Part shown: one piece after another, positions 29,177 to 40,400 of the stretch | How positions within the stretch are numbered: position 1 is the first letter of the stretch | Layout: the number at the start of each line of letters is the position of its first letter | NCBI GenBank assembly: GCA_020199775.1 | Contig: JAIVJZ010000042.1 | Location: 95,605-159,604, forward strand | DNA from: Acidobacteriota bacterium | GTDB lineage: Bacteria > Acidobacteriota > Blastocatellia > Pyrinomonadales > Pyrinomonadaceae | Direction: 5' to 3' | DNA length: 64,000 nucleotides | Position numbers and translations under genes: made by a program | Notes under the pieces: model-generated | Database searches by the model: none | Told to the model about the DNA's origin: nothing | Seen by the model: the letters and a program-made list of their open reading frames with translations, nothing else

Positions 29177-30650
29177 CTCCGCTCGCCGCAGATAACCGCG
29201 CGCCAGTCCTTCGCCCCCGATGTAGAGTGGCGTTGGCGATGGGTTTCCCGATTGGCGGAAGCGGCGGCCACTCGCGCGTATCGCCTTCGAGTCGCCACAT
29301 CGTCGCCAGATGCGTCTCCGACGGGCCGTAATGATTATCGAGAACGCAAGGTTCGAGCATTCGGAAGAGGCGCTCGACGTGAGGAGTTATTTTGAGTTGT
29401 TCTCCTGCGGTGATAATTTCGCGAAGACTCGACAGCAGCCGCTCTCCGCCTGCGCCCGCCGTCTCGGCTATCTGTTGCAATGCCACAAACGGCAAGAACA
29501 ATCTTTCGATCTTCTCTTCGGACAACACACGTATGAGTTCCGGGGTGTCGCGCCGCGTGTCCTCGTTAATCAGCACGAGGCTTGCGCCCGCGCACCATGT
29601 CGTAAACATCTCCTGAAATGAAACGTCGAAGCTGAGAGACGCGAATTGCAGCGTTCGCAACGGCCGCGGCACGGTAGAGTTTTGCTTCTGAAACGTGATG
29701 AGATTGACGAGGGCGCGGTGCGGCATCATGACAGCCTTCGGCTGTCCCGTGGAACCGGATGTGTAAATCACATAAGCGAGATTCTCACACGTCGTCTGCG
29801 TCGGCGGGTTGCTCTCACTCTCGCTCGCAATAATTTTCCAATCGGTGTCGAGGCGGATCACGCGCGCGTCGTGTTCATCCGGCACGCGTTCCAGCAAACG
29901 CTCTTGCGTGAGTAAGACGCGCGCCTGCGTGTCCTGAAGCATAAAGGCGAGGCGTTCACGTGGATTTTCGGGGTCGAGCGGCACGTATGCGCCGCCCGCC
30001 TTCAGTATTCCAAGCAGCCCGACGACCATTTCCAGAGAGCGTTCGGCCATGATGCCGACAACACTCTCCGCGTCCACACCCAACTTTTGCAGATAATGCG
30101 CCAGCCGGTTAGCACGGCCGTTAAGTTCGTGATAGGTGAGCTGCTCGCTGCCAAAAATCACCGCCGGAGCATTGGGCGTTTGCTCGGCCTGTGCGGTGAA
30201 GAGGTGTGGGACTGAGAGATGTTTCGGGAATTCGACGGCGGTGTTGTTCCATCCGACAAGCGCGCGCTGCTTCTCTTTATCGGTCAGCATGGGCAGCATC
30301 GCGATGCGTTCGTCGGGCCGGCGAACGAGACCTTCGAGCAGGATGTGAAAATGTTCGAGCATGCGCCGCGCGGTTGTTTCATCGAACAGGTCTGCATCGT
30401 ACTCTAAAACTCCGCGCAGCCCCGCCGCCGTTTCTTCCAGCGAAAGCATCAAATCAAACTTTGCCGTCGCACTCTCGATAGCGATCTCCGTGAGCGTCAG
30501 TTCCGGCAACTCCAACGCCTCTGCCGGTGCGTTCTGAAAAACGAACATCACTTGAAAGAGTGGGGCATGACTCAAGCTGCGCGCGGGCTGCAACTCTTCG
30601 ACCAGCATCTCGAACGGCGCATCCTGATACGCGTAGGCTCCGAGCGCCAC
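28947..30650 (-). CDS. NRPS fragment: C-domain end and A domain (Pro-like code)
   Basis: In-frame homology runs from about 30665 (RRVREVALGAYAYQDAPFE) to about 29230 (IGKPIANA); the ~90 codons below that to the stop at 28947 are out of frame. It carries the C-terminal third of a C domain, then an A domain with YTSGSTGQPKA. Pocket residues read DVQFIAH followed by L and A, close to the proline codes DVQLIAHVV/DVQFIAHVV; the surrounding NHYGPSETH also fits the Pro/pipecolate type. About 17 residues are missing between IANA and LYIGG at the join near 29229. This would be module 2 of the broken synthetase, adding proline or a ring analogue. Confidence 0.83.
   Translation of the reverse strand: MALGAYAYQDAPFEMLVEELQPARSLSHAPLFQVMFVFQNAPAEALELPELTLTEIAIESATAKFDLMLSLEETAAGLRGVLEYDADLFDETTARRMLEHFHILLEGLVRRPDERIAMLPMLTDKEKQRALVGWNNTAVEFPKHLSVPHLFTAQAEQTPNAPAVIFGSEQLTYHELNGRANRLAHYLQKLGVDAESVVGIMAERSLEMVVGLLGILKAGGAYVPLDPENPRERLAFMLQDTQARVLLTQERLLERVPDEHDARVIRLDTDWKIIASESESNPPTQTTCENLAYVIYTSGSTGQPKAVMMPHRALVNLITFQKQNSTVPRPLRTLQFASLSFDVSFQEMFTTWCAGASLVLINEDTRRDTPELIRVLSEEKIERLFLPFVALQQIAETAGAGGERLLSSLREIITAGEQLKITPHVERLFRMLEPCVLDNHYGPSETHLATMWRLEGDTREWPPLPPIGKPIANATLHRGRRTGARLSAASGVDGGEVRPPSLHRPTRRAPLPHGRFGALPRRWPSGIRRTARPSSQDTRVSRRVGRGRGRLEAACGGGASRGRRVGR
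29106..29229. repeat. 124 bp exact direct repeat (copy 2), at a frame break
   Basis: Second copy of 26193-26316. The sequences diverge at the first base above the repeat, and about 50 bp of normal A-domain coding sequence is absent at each site. Confidence 0.93.
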
Positions 30651-30665
30651 CTCTCTGACGCGGCG
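30543..30665. repeat. 123 bp exact direct repeat (copy 1), at a frame break
   Basis: Identical by eye to 33647-33769. It encodes RRVREVALGAYAYQDAPFE and the following C-domain residues. The frame break lies at its upper edge, where it abuts the 76 bp repeat that starts at 30671. Confidence 0.93.
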
Positions 30666-33600
30666 CGGTTGGCGATGGGCGAGCCGACGACGAGGTCGTC
30701 CTGTCCGGTGTAACGTTGCAGCAAAACTTTGAAGGCGGCGAGCAGTGTCATAAACAACGTCACGCCCTCGTTACGGCTCAACGTCTTGAGTTCTTTCGTT
30801 AAACCTTCCGGCAACCCGATTGGTAAGGCTGCGCCGCGAAACGTCCGCACGTTCGGGCGCGGTCGGTCGGTCGGCAATTCCAGCACCGGCGGTGCACCTG
30901 CCAGTCGGCCACGCCAGTATTGAAGCTGCGAGTCGAGCGCTTCGCCGCTCAACCATTCTCTCTGCCACACAGCATAATCGACGTATTGCAGCGCGAGTTC
31001 CGGTAGAGACGGAGCATGTCCTGCCATCTTCGCTTTGTAGAATTCGCTCACTTCACGCACGAACACGCCGACCGACCAGCCGTCGCTGATGATGTGATGC
31101 ATCACAATGACGAGGACGTGATTTTCATCGTCGAGTTTTAGGAGCTTGCCACGAAGGAGCGGCCCGGCGGATAAATCAAACGGACGCTGCACTTCGAGCG
31201 CAATCTGCTCTGCCAACTCGCTTTCACGATCCGCATCGTTCGATGCCGACAGGTTGACGACGGGAAGCGCGAACGGTCGCGGCGGCGCGATAATCTGCAC
31301 GGGTTCGGCATTGACGATGCTGAACGTGGTGCGTAACGCTTCGTGTCTCCGCACCGTTTCGCTGATGGCTTGCGCCAGTTCGGGCACGCGTAGAACACCC
31401 TTCAAGAGCAACGCGCCGGAAGTGTTATAAATCGGATTCAAGGGTTCCAACTGGTCGAGAAACCACAGACGCTGCTGTGCAAACGAGAGCGGCAAGTCGC
31501 GTCCGCGCGGCGCGCGGCAAAGCGGCGGCTGCGACGATCTCGTGCCTCGCCTCATTTCCGACTCGACCAGCACAGCCAGTTTTGACGCCACCGGAGTCTC
31601 AAAGAATTGGCTCAGAGAAAAATCGATCTCGAAAGTTTCGCGCATACGCGCGACGACTCGTGTGGCGAGCAGAGAATGGCCGCCGAGGTCGAAGAAGTTA
31701 TCTTCCACGCCGACGCGCTCGACGCCGAGCACCTCGCTCCAAATTCCCGTCAACATCTCTTCGACGGGCGTGCGCGGCGCGACGTAGCCTTCAGTCGCCG
31801 CATCAGTTGTCTCACCGGGCGCTGGTAACGCACGGCGATTTATTTTGCCGCTCGGCATCAACGGCAACACTTCCAGAAACACGAACGCCGCCGGAAGCAT
31901 GAACTCCGGCACCTTCTCTCTCAGGTGTTGGCGCAACTCCCTAGTCGTCGGGCTCGCGTCCGCGTGGGCGACGACGTATGCGATGAATCGTTTATCGCCC
32001 GCCGCGTCTTCGCGCATGACGACCGCGCTCTCGCGTATGCCTTCGTGCGCGCCGAGCGCCGCCTCAATCTCGCCCAACTCGACGCGTAAGCCGCGCACCT
32101 TGACCTGATTATCTGCACGGCCTCGAAACTCGATATTGCCGTCGTTTAAGTAGCGTGCCAGATCGCCCGTCCGGTACAGGCGCGCTCCACGGGCATCTCT
32201 GCCGAACGGATGCGGGATGAAGGCGGCGGCGGTCAGTTCGGGGCGGCGGAGGTAGCCGCGCGCCAGTCCCTCTCCACCGATGTAGAGTTCGCCCGTGACA
32301 CCCGTCGGCACGGGCTGGAGATGTTCGTCGAGCAGATAGATTTGCGTGTTGGCGACGGGACGCCCGATGTGCACGTTTGGCCGTGCAAACGCAGGCGTGC
32401 ACGTCCACTCGGTTGAGCCGATGGAGGTTTCCGTCGGGCCGTAGGAGTGATGCAACTCCGCTGACGGAAGTCGTCGGAAAAAGCGTCGCAGCGTTTCGAC
32501 CGGAAGCGATTCGCCTCCGCAAATTATCTGCCTGATTGACGAGGCTTCCCGTAGTTTGTCTTCGTCAAGAAAAATGGAGAGCAGCGGCGGCACGAAATAG
32601 ACTGTCGTGACGCGATGCCGCTTGATTGTTTCGACCAGATAGCCCGTGTCTTTCTGTCCTTCCGGTCGCGCGATGACCACACGCGCCCCGCACGACAAAG
32701 GCCAGAACAATTCCCACACAGACGCATCGAAGCCGAGCGGAGTCTTGAGTAGCGTTGCGTCGTCTTCGGTCAAACGGTGTGCGCGTTGCATCCACCAGAT
32801 GGAATTGACGACGCCCCTGTGCGCAAGCATCGCGCCCTTAGGCTCTCCCGTCGAACCCGACGTGTAAATTACGTAAGCGAGATTATCCGCGACAGCGCCG
32901 CTCGGCGGCGCGTGCTCTGCGGCCTCCAGGCCGATCTCATCCCCATCAACATCGAGGCAAACAACCTCCGCTAAGGCGTGCGCCGACACAACCTCTTTCA
33001 GATGTCGCTCGGTCAGCAACACACGCACCCGCGCATCGGCCAACATGAATGCCAATCTTTCCGCCGGGTAAGACGGGTCGAGCGGCACATAGGCCGCGCC
33101 TGCCTTGAGCGTGCCGAGCAGGCCGACGACGAGTTCGGGTGAACGCTCCATGAGGATGCCGACTCGCGCATCCGCGCCCACTCCGAGTTTTTGTAAATAG
33201 GCGGCGAGTTGGTTGGCGCGCCGGTTCAGTTCCGCGTAGGTCAACTCGGCATCTTCAAAGACCAGAGCCACCGCGCCCGGAGTCTGTGCGGCTTGCGCCT
33301 CGAAGAGTTGATGGAGACAGACATCATTCGGGAAATGCGCCTCTGTGTTATTCCACTCGACGAGCACCCGCTTCGCCTCTCCCGTCGTCAATAGGGGCAG
33401 TTGAGAAACAGGCATCTCGGGACGACGAACTGCCGCTTCCAGCAAGGCGCGAAAATGCTTCGCCATGTGTTCTATCGTCGCCGCTTCAAACAAATCGGAA
33501 TCGTATTGCCACGCTCCCTCAAGACCGTCGCTCGTCTCCTGAAAATCCAGCGACAGTTCAAACTTCGCGTTGCTGCCGGAAGCATCCTCGATTCTAATCA

Positions 33601-33754
33601 ACAGCCCGTCCATGCTCAGTTCGGTCGTCGGCGCGTTTTGCAGAGAGAACATCACTTGAAAGAGTGGGGCATGACTCAAGCTGCGCGCGGGCTGCAACTC
33701 TTCGACCAGCATCTCGAACGGCGCATCCTGATACGCGTAGGCTCCGAGCGCCAC
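30572..33754 (-). CDS. NRPS fragment: C-domain end, A, PCP, start of next C domain
   Basis: The largest piece of the broken NRPS (1060 aa as an open frame). In-frame homology runs from about 33769 to 30666; the last ~30 codons repeat, in a wrong frame, the same tail as the 33676-34413 piece. It has the C-terminal half of C1, an A domain with YTSGSTGEPKG (pocket DAWYIGSIG, not assigned), a PCP near 31690 (DLGGHSLLAT), and C2 with HHIISDGWS ending abruptly after GSPIANR. About 33 residues (the FFVNTLVLR region) are missing at the join near 30665. The first start codon is GTG 33754, inside conserved C-domain sequence, so it is not a real start. Confidence 0.85.
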   Translation of the reverse strand: MALGAYAYQDAPFEMLVEELQPARSLSHAPLFQVMFSLQNAPTTELSMDGLLIRIEDASGSNAKFELSLDFQETSDGLEGAWQYDSDLFEAATIEHMAKHFRALLEAAVRRPEMPVSQLPLLTTGEAKRVLVEWNNTEAHFPNDVCLHQLFEAQAAQTPGAVALVFEDAELTYAELNRRANQLAAYLQKLGVGADARVGILMERSPELVVGLLGTLKAGAAYVPLDPSYPAERLAFMLADARVRVLLTERHLKEVVSAHALAEVVCLDVDGDEIGLEAAEHAPPSGAVADNLAYVIYTSGSTGEPKGAMLAHRGVVNSIWWMQRAHRLTEDDATLLKTPLGFDASVWELFWPLSCGARVVIARPEGQKDTGYLVETIKRHRVTTVYFVPPLLSIFLDEDKLREASSIRQIICGGESLPVETLRRFFRRLPSAELHHSYGPTETSIGSTEWTCTPAFARPNVHIGRPVANTQIYLLDEHLQPVPTGVTGELYIGGEGLARGYLRRPELTAAAFIPHPFGRDARGARLYRTGDLARYLNDGNIEFRGRADNQVKVRGLRVELGEIEAALGAHEGIRESAVVMREDAAGDKRFIAYVVAHADASPTTRELRQHLREKVPEFMLPAAFVFLEVLPLMPSGKINRRALPAPGETTDAATEGYVAPRTPVEEMLTGIWSEVLGVERVGVEDNFFDLGGHSLLATRVVARMRETFEIDFSLSQFFETPVASKLAVLVESEMRRGTRSSQPPLCRAPRGRDLPLSFAQQRLWFLDQLEPLNPIYNTSGALLLKGVLRVPELAQAISETVRRHEALRTTFSIVNAEPVQIIAPPRPFALPVVNLSASNDADRESELAEQIALEVQRPFDLSAGPLLRGKLLKLDDENHVLVIVMHHIISDGWSVGVFVREVSEFYKAKMAGHAPSLPELALQYVDYAVWQREWLSGEALDSQLQYWRGRLAGAPPVLELPTDRPRPNVRTFRGAALPIGLPEGLTKELKTLSRNEGVTLFMTLLAAFKVLLQRYTGQDDLVVGSPIANRAASERWRSEPTRIRMRRSRCWSKSCSPRAA
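30671..30746. repeat. 76 bp exact direct repeat (copy 2), beside a frame break
   Basis: Second copy of 27847-27922. Its lower edge is five bases from the 123 bp repeat, and the frame breaks in between. Confidence 0.92.
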
Positions 33755-33769
33755 CTCTCTGACGCGGCG
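33647..33769. repeat. 123 bp exact direct repeat (copy 2), at a frame break
   Basis: Second copy of 30543-30665. Its upper edge directly abuts the 46 bp repeat 33770-33815, so this break has a repeat on both sides. Confidence 0.93.
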
Positions 33770-34413
33770 TCCAATTCCGCGAGCGGACTCTGTTCACCCC
33801 GGCGATACGCTCCGTAGAGTGCGCCCAACTCTCTGACCAGCACGCCCACCGACCACCCATCGCAGACGATGTGATGCAGGGTAATTAAGAGCACGTGTGT
33901 CTCACCGTCGAGGCGCAGCAGGCGGGCGCGCACCAGCGCGTCGCGGGCGAGGTCGAACCCCCGCCGCCCTTCCTCGTCGATCCGTCGCCGCGCTTCTTCG
34001 TGTCGCTCCTTCACAGGGAAGGCCGTAAGGTCAACGAGCGGTAATGAAAGCGTGAGAGACGGAGCGATGACCTGAACCGGAGCGCCGCCGTCACCATGAA
34101 AATTTGTACGCAGGATTTCATGGCGGCGCACAATTTCGTTGAGACTTCGTTCCAGCGCGGAGACAGCGAGATGACCTTCGAACCAGACCGCGCCCGTCAT
34201 GTTGTAAGCCGTACTGACCGGATTCAACTGATTGAGAAACCAGAGACGCTGCTGCGCGAATGAGAGCGCGGGCTGATCTCGCTTTTCGCGCCGCATGATG
34301 GGAGTCAACGGAGAGGGCGCACTGATGCCTTCCTCTTCGAGCAGGTATTCGAAGAGTTCGAGTTCGTCAGCATCGAGGCCGGTCAGATTTGAAAAATTTC
34401 TTCTCTCCGTCAT
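33676..34413 (-). CDS. NRPS fragment: true N-terminus and first half of C domain
   Basis: True start of the broken synthetase. Its ATG overlaps the upstream stop as ATGA (34410-34413), implying translational coupling with the FAAL gene. The N-terminal acidic helix LDADELELFEYLLEEEG is a docking-type element. The C domain then begins (LSFAQQRLWFLNQL) and includes HHIVCDGWS at ~175. In-frame homology ends at about 33770 (SPLAEL); the last ~31 codons are wrong-frame and identical to the tail of the 30572-33754 frame. About 115 residues are missing before RRVREVALGAY. It starts a C-A-PCP-C-A-PCP-C-A-PCP protein spread over six pieces down to 25469. Confidence 0.85.
   Translation of the reverse strand: MTERRNFSNLTGLDADELELFEYLLEEEGISAPSPLTPIMRREKRDQPALSFAQQRLWFLNQLNPVSTAYNMTGAVWFEGHLAVSALERSLNEIVRRHEILRTNFHGDGGAPVQVIAPSLTLSLPLVDLTAFPVKERHEEARRRIDEEGRRGFDLARDALVRARLLRLDGETHVLLITLHHIVCDGWSVGVLVRELGALYGAYRRGEQSPLAELDAASERWRSEPTRIRMRRSRCWSKSCSPRAA
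33770..33815. repeat. 46 bp exact direct repeat (copy 2), at a frame break
   Basis: Second copy of 28169-28214. It borders the 123 bp repeat with no base between them. Confidence 0.92.
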
Positions 34414-37400
34414 GCGTTATTTCTTTCCTTACGCTTCTCGGCCAGTGCGGCCTGCATCTCGTCCGGGGAAATGCTTTTGAGTTTCCGCAACACTCGTGCG
34501 ATTTTTTCCGTCTGACCGGGCTGTGTTTCCGATTCGACGAGCACCCGCGCCAGTTTCGCCACCGTTGTCGCCTCGAAGACGACTTGAAGCGGCACCTCCC
34601 TCCGAAACAGACGGCGCACATGAGACAAAACTCGCGTGGCGAGAAGTGAATGGCCGCCGAGATCGAAGAAGTGATCTTCCACCCCGACGCGCTCGACGCC
34701 GAGCACCTCGCTCCACACTCCCGCCAACACTTCCTCGACGGGCGTGCGCGGCGCGATAAAATTCTCTGAGGCTTCCGGCCTCGACGCGTCAGGCGCGGGC
34801 AGAGCGCGCCGGTCAATTTTGCCGTTCGGCGTGTGCGGCAATTGTTCGACGAGGACGAATCCAGAAGGGATCATGTAGTCGGGCAGCTTTTCCTTCAACC
34901 ACCGGCGCAAATCCATGACGCTTAAATCGGATTGCCCGGCCGCGCGGACGTATGCCACCAGCCGCTTCTCGCCCGCCGCGCTCTCTCGCTCGACAACCGC
35001 CGCTTCCCGCACGTCCGGGCGCTGTCGAAGGGCGGCCTCGATTTCTCCCGGCTCGATACGAAAGCCTCTGATCTTTACCTGTTGGTCAACTCGTCCGGCA
35101 AAATCAATATTTCCGTCCGAGAGATAACGTGCCGCGTCGCCCGTCCGGTAGAGTCGCGCGCCGCCTTCGAGGCTAAAAGGATGCGGCACGAATGCCGCGG
35201 CTGTCGCGTCGGCGCAGTTCAGATAACCGCGCGCCAGTCCTTCGCCGCCGATGTAGAGTTCGCCATACACACCGACGGGCACAGGCCGCATCCTCTCATC
35301 CAAAATGTAAATCTCCGTGTTGGCGATGGCGCGCCCGATGTGCGGTTTCGTCTCTACCGGCGAACACTCGGCGGCAGTAGCGCAGACGGTGGTTTCCGTC
35401 GGGCCGTAGGCGTTCAGAAATCGGCGCGACGGCGACGCCCATCGCGCTACCGCTTCCCGCGGGCAAGCCTCTCCGGCGGCCACCACCGTCTTGAGCGCAG
35501 GCAGGTCATCCGGCAGGGCTGCGAGCAAAAAAGATGGCGGAAGCGTCAGCGTCGTGATCGCCTGTTCACGCAGCAACTCGACGAACTCCGTGCCCGGCAG
35601 CAACGCCTCTTTCTTCGTCAGGTAGAGCGTGGCCCCGGCAATCAACGCGGTGAAGAATTCGGAGACGGAAGCATCGAAACTAAAGGAAGCGAATTGCAGA
35701 ACACGGCTCGCGGCGTCTATCGAAAAGAGTTTGATTTGCGCCGTCGCCAGATTGCACACGGAGCGATGCGCGATGAGCACGCCTTTCGGTCGCCCCGTCG
35801 AACCCGATGTGTAAATGACGTAGGCCGGATTCTCAGGACACACGCCGCACGATAAATTGTGAGCGCTCTCAAGCTCAATCTCTCCCCAGTCCGTGTCGAG
35901 TTTAACGACTTTCATCCGGCGCCCCGTGAGCATGCGCGCGCGGCTCTGCTCCGTCAGCAGAATCTCGACCGATGCATCTTCGAGCATGAAGCGCAGACGC
36001 TCCTGCGGATATGTCGGGTCTAAGGGAACGTATGCGCCGCCCGCTTTGAGGACTCCCAAGACGGCGACGACCATCTCCGTCGAGCGATTCAACATAATGC
36101 CGACACGCGATTCGGGACGAATGCCAAGCCGCCGGAGATAATTCGCCAACCTGTTCGACCGCTCGTTCAACTCTCGATAAGTCAATTGCTCCGCGCCGCA
36201 GACCAGCGCCCACTGTTCGGGAGTTTGCGTCGCCTGTCTCTCAAAAAGTTGGTGGACGCAAACATCTGCGGGAAACGGTTGTTGCGTGTCGTTCCATTGC
36301 GCGAGCACCCGGCGGCCTTCAGTCTCCGGCATCAAAGGCAGTTCGGACACAGGGCGTTCCGCACGAGTCGTCATGCCGAGCAATAACGACTGCCAGTGTC
36401 CGAGCATTCGTTCAATCGCCGCGTCCTCGAAGCGACGCGCATCGTAATGCGCGAGTAAGGTCAACTCATCGCCGGGGAGTGCAACAATCGTCAACGGATA
36501 ATTCGTCCGGTCAAAAGAGCGCACATCGCGCATTCGCAAATTTGTGCCCGCGTCAAAAAGGGCTGCATCAACCGGGTAATTCTCAAAAATCAGCAGGCTC
36601 TCAAACAAAGGCGCGCCGCGCTCCATCTCGCTCCAACGCCGCACCTCAACCAACGAACTCCACTCGTACGCGCGCAGGCTCGCCTGTTCGGACTGAAGTT
36701 GTTTTAACCATGCCGTCAAGTGCATCTGCGGCGGCACGGCGACGCGCATCGGCAGGGTGTTGATAAAGAGCCCGACCGTCTTCTCCGCTCCGTCGAGCGT
36801 CGGCGGGCGACCCGCCACCGTCGCTCCAAACAACACCTCATCCTTCGCGTTGTAACGAGCGAGCAGCGCCGCCCACGCTCCCTGTACCAGCGTATTCAAC
36901 GTGAGCCCGTGCTGCCGCGCGAACGCGCGCAAACGCGAGGTCGTCTCCGCCGACAACTGCCGACGCTGCTCGCGCGCGCCTTGCTCGTCCGTCGTCCGGC
37001 TCGACGATGGACGCTCGACGACCAAACTCGTCGGCTCGGTAAAGCCCTTGAGCGCTTCGCGCCAATACGCCTCGGCTTCGGCTTTGTCCTGCCGGAAACG
37101 CCAGGCGATGTAATCGCGATACGGGCGCGCAGACGGCGCATGAAATTCGTCGCCTCGGGCGAAGGCCCGGTAAGCATCAAAAACTTCTCCGAGCAGCAGC
37201 GACGCCGACCAACCGTCGAGGAGCATGTGATGATGCGTCCAGGCGAATTTCCAGGATGCGTCCGAGAGCCGTGCCAGCGACAATCGCATCAACGGCGCGA
37301 CGGACAGGGCGAAGCCTTGTTTACACTCCGCCGCGATGAATTCTTCCCACAGTGTCACCTGCTCGCGTGCAGGCAGGCCGCGCCAGTCGTGTTGACCAAT

Positions 37401-40400
37401 CGCGACGTTTATATTTTCGTGCACGATGTGGAGCGGTTGATCCAAGTTTTCCCAGACGAAAGAAGCGCGCAAAATCGAATGGCGTTCAACAGCCTGTTGC
37501 CATGCGCGCGTCCAGGCCGGAACATTCAGTTCGCCCTCCAGCGTGCAGCTAATCTGCGTGGTGTAGATGTCGTCGTCGGGTGCGTAAAGGGTATGAAAAA
37601 GCATGCCTTGTTGCATGGGCGAGAGCGGAAAAATGGCTGTCGCGTCCGGGTGCGCGGCGAGTAGTTCATCGAGCTTTTGCCGGTCGAGGCGCGCCAGCGG
37701 GAAATCGGATGGCGTGTAGCCGCCCGCTTCAGTTGAAAGACAATCCCGAATGAGCGCGTGCAACGACGAGATGAAAGCCCCCGCCAGCTTTTCGACGGTA
37801 GCTCTCGTATGCAACTCTTCGGAGTAGGCCCAATCAACTTGCAGGCGTTTGTCCGCCACGCATGCGTTTATCTCAAGCAGAACGCCGCGCCCGGCCTCAG
37901 CGTCGCGGGTTGCGCCGCCCGGCTCCGCCGCGAAAGCAAAAAGAGATGCATCACCGAGCATCCCGTCTAATTGGCCGAGATAGTTGAAACTGATTTCGGG
38001 CGGGGGCAAAGCACGCAGTTGTGCGCTGAAGTCGTCGTTCGCATAACGAAGAAGCCCGTAGCCGATCCCGCCGTGCGGGACGCGACGCAGTTGCTCCTTG
38101 ATGCTCTTGAGCGCAGCGGAGGGCGTCTCCGCTTCGCTGATGTCCAGCAGCACCGGAAACGTGCTGGTGAACCAACCGACCGTCCGCGACAAATCGACGC
38201 CGTCGAATAGTTCCTCGCGCCCATGACCTTCGAGTTCGACGAGCAACTCGTGGCGATTAACACAACGCGCGAACGCGAGCGCGAGAGCCGTCAGCAACGC
38301 GTCGTTTATTTGCGTACGATAGACTTGAGGTACGTCTTGCAGCAAAGCGCGGGTCGCTTCGGCGTCGAGCGCGACTGAGACGGTGCGCGCGGAAGCTTCG
38401 ATGTTGCGGCCTTCCGGCGTATCCAGAGGGAGCGTTGAAACGCGCTCGTAAGGCAATGTCATCCAGTAGTTCAACTCTTCGCGGAGCGCACGGGAGCGGC
38501 TATGTTGCCGCAACAGTTCAGCCCAACGTTTGAACGAAGTCGTCTTCGGCGGAAGCGACACGGCTTCGCCGCGCTCTAACCGGCGATAAACAAACATCAA
38601 ATCTTCCAGCAGAATTCGCCACGAAATACCATCAACCGACAGGTGATGAATTACCACGAGAAGCCGCTGCGCTCTGCCCTCGCCCGCCTCGAACAACACA
38701 GCTTTGAGCAGCGTCCCGGTCGCTAATTCAAGTTCCGCCTGCGTCTCGTCGGCTCTCTGTGTGATTGCCGTTTGGCGTTCGGCGCGGGCGAGCGTGGATA
38801 AATCTTCGACCTGCACAAAACGGCGCCCCTCTTCCGGGTTCCCGATGAACTGCCGCCAACCGTCCGCCTGTCGCACGAAACGCGACCTCAGTGCATCGTG
38901 ATGCCGGACGAGATGCGCGAAGGCCTTTTCCAGCAACGCGGCATCCAGTCGCTCGCGCGCGTCGAGCAGGAGAGACATATTCCAATGATCGGGATGCGGA
39001 AACTCCTGCTCGAAGAACCATTCCTGAATCGGCGCGAGCGCCACGTCGCCCGTCAACGCATCTTGCACGGCGTCGCTTATTCGAGTCGCCCGCGCGACCG
39101 AGGCCAATTCCGCGACGGTCGGATATTCAAATAACTGTCGCGGCGTCAGGCCGAGTCCCGCTTGTCTCGTGCGCCCGATCACCTGGAGGCTCAAGATGGA
39201 ATCGCCCCCGAGTTCAAAAAAATTGTCGTTGACGCCGATGCGCTCCCGCCGCAGCACGACTGCCCAGATGTCGCACAGAAGTTTCTCGACATCCGTGCGC
39301 GGCGCGGCGAAGCGTTCGCCCGTGTCGCGTCTCGATGCTTCCGGCGCGGGCAAAGCGCGCCGGTCAATCTTGCCGTTGGGCGAGCGCGCGATGGCTTTCA
39401 ACATGACGAAGGCCGAGGGCAGCATGAATTCCGGGACGCGCTCTTTGAGATAACTTCGCAACTCGCCGGAGTCGGGCGTCTCTTCAGCGCCGACACAGTA
39501 AGCCACCAGACGCTTCTCGCCCGCCACGTCTTCCCTCGCCACGACGACAACATCGGACACGCGCGGATGTCCGGCCAGCGCCGTCTCGATCTCTCCGACC
39601 TCGACGCGGAAACCTCGTATCTTCACCTGCGCGTCGATGCGGCCAATCAACTCGATAGAGCCGTCGGGCAGGTAGCGCGCCAGGTCGCCGGACTTATAGA
39701 GCCGCGCGCCGGGTTCGTCACTGTAGGGATGAGGGATGAACCGCTCCGCCGTCAGCGCCGGACGGTTGAGGTAGCCGCGCGACAGCCCCGCGCCGCCGAC
39801 ATAGAGTTCGCCGGGAACGCCGACCGGAAGGAGTTGCCAATGACTGTCGAGCAGGTAGATTTGCGTATTGGCGAAGGCGCGACCGATAGGCATCGAGGCG
39901 TCCGCATGGAGCGCGCCGGGTCGTGCTTCGTAGAAGGTGCTGTCAATCGTGGTTTCGGTCAAGCCGTAGGAATTTATCAGCCGGGTCTGAGCGCCGCAGT
40001 AGCGCGAAGCCATTTCGTGCTCGTGCTCGTACCAACTGTCAGACCCGACGGCGAGCAGATTGAGAAAGTCGAGTCGTTTTCCGGTTTCCTCCACATACTG
40101 AAGCAGCCCCCGGAAAACAGCCGGAACAAACTCCGCGCAATCGACACGCTCGCGTAGCATCAATTCGTAGAGTTCATCGGGCGCGAGCAAAAGTTCGGGG
40201 GGACACATGATGAGCCGCGACCCCGAACAGAGTGCGCGCAGCAGATCGCCCGCGAACACGTCGAAGGAGAAGCTCGCCATCTGCAAGTGGCTGGTCGTGT
40301 CGGCGCGCAGCCGATACGCCTCTTCCCAAGCGAGATAGGCATTGACCAGGCTGGCGTGCGAGATCATCGTGCCCTTCGGACGCCCGGTTGAACCCGAAGT

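Noticed and set aside
30572..30665. Unusual shared C-terminal tail (30 residues) on two NRPS pieces
   Set aside because: It looked like a conserved docking tail, but it is the 123 bp repeat read in a wrong frame in both places.
39162..40157. Plus-strand open frame of 331 codons
   Set aside because: Antisense to a clear A domain and PCP of the FAAL synthetase; composition typical of shadow frames.
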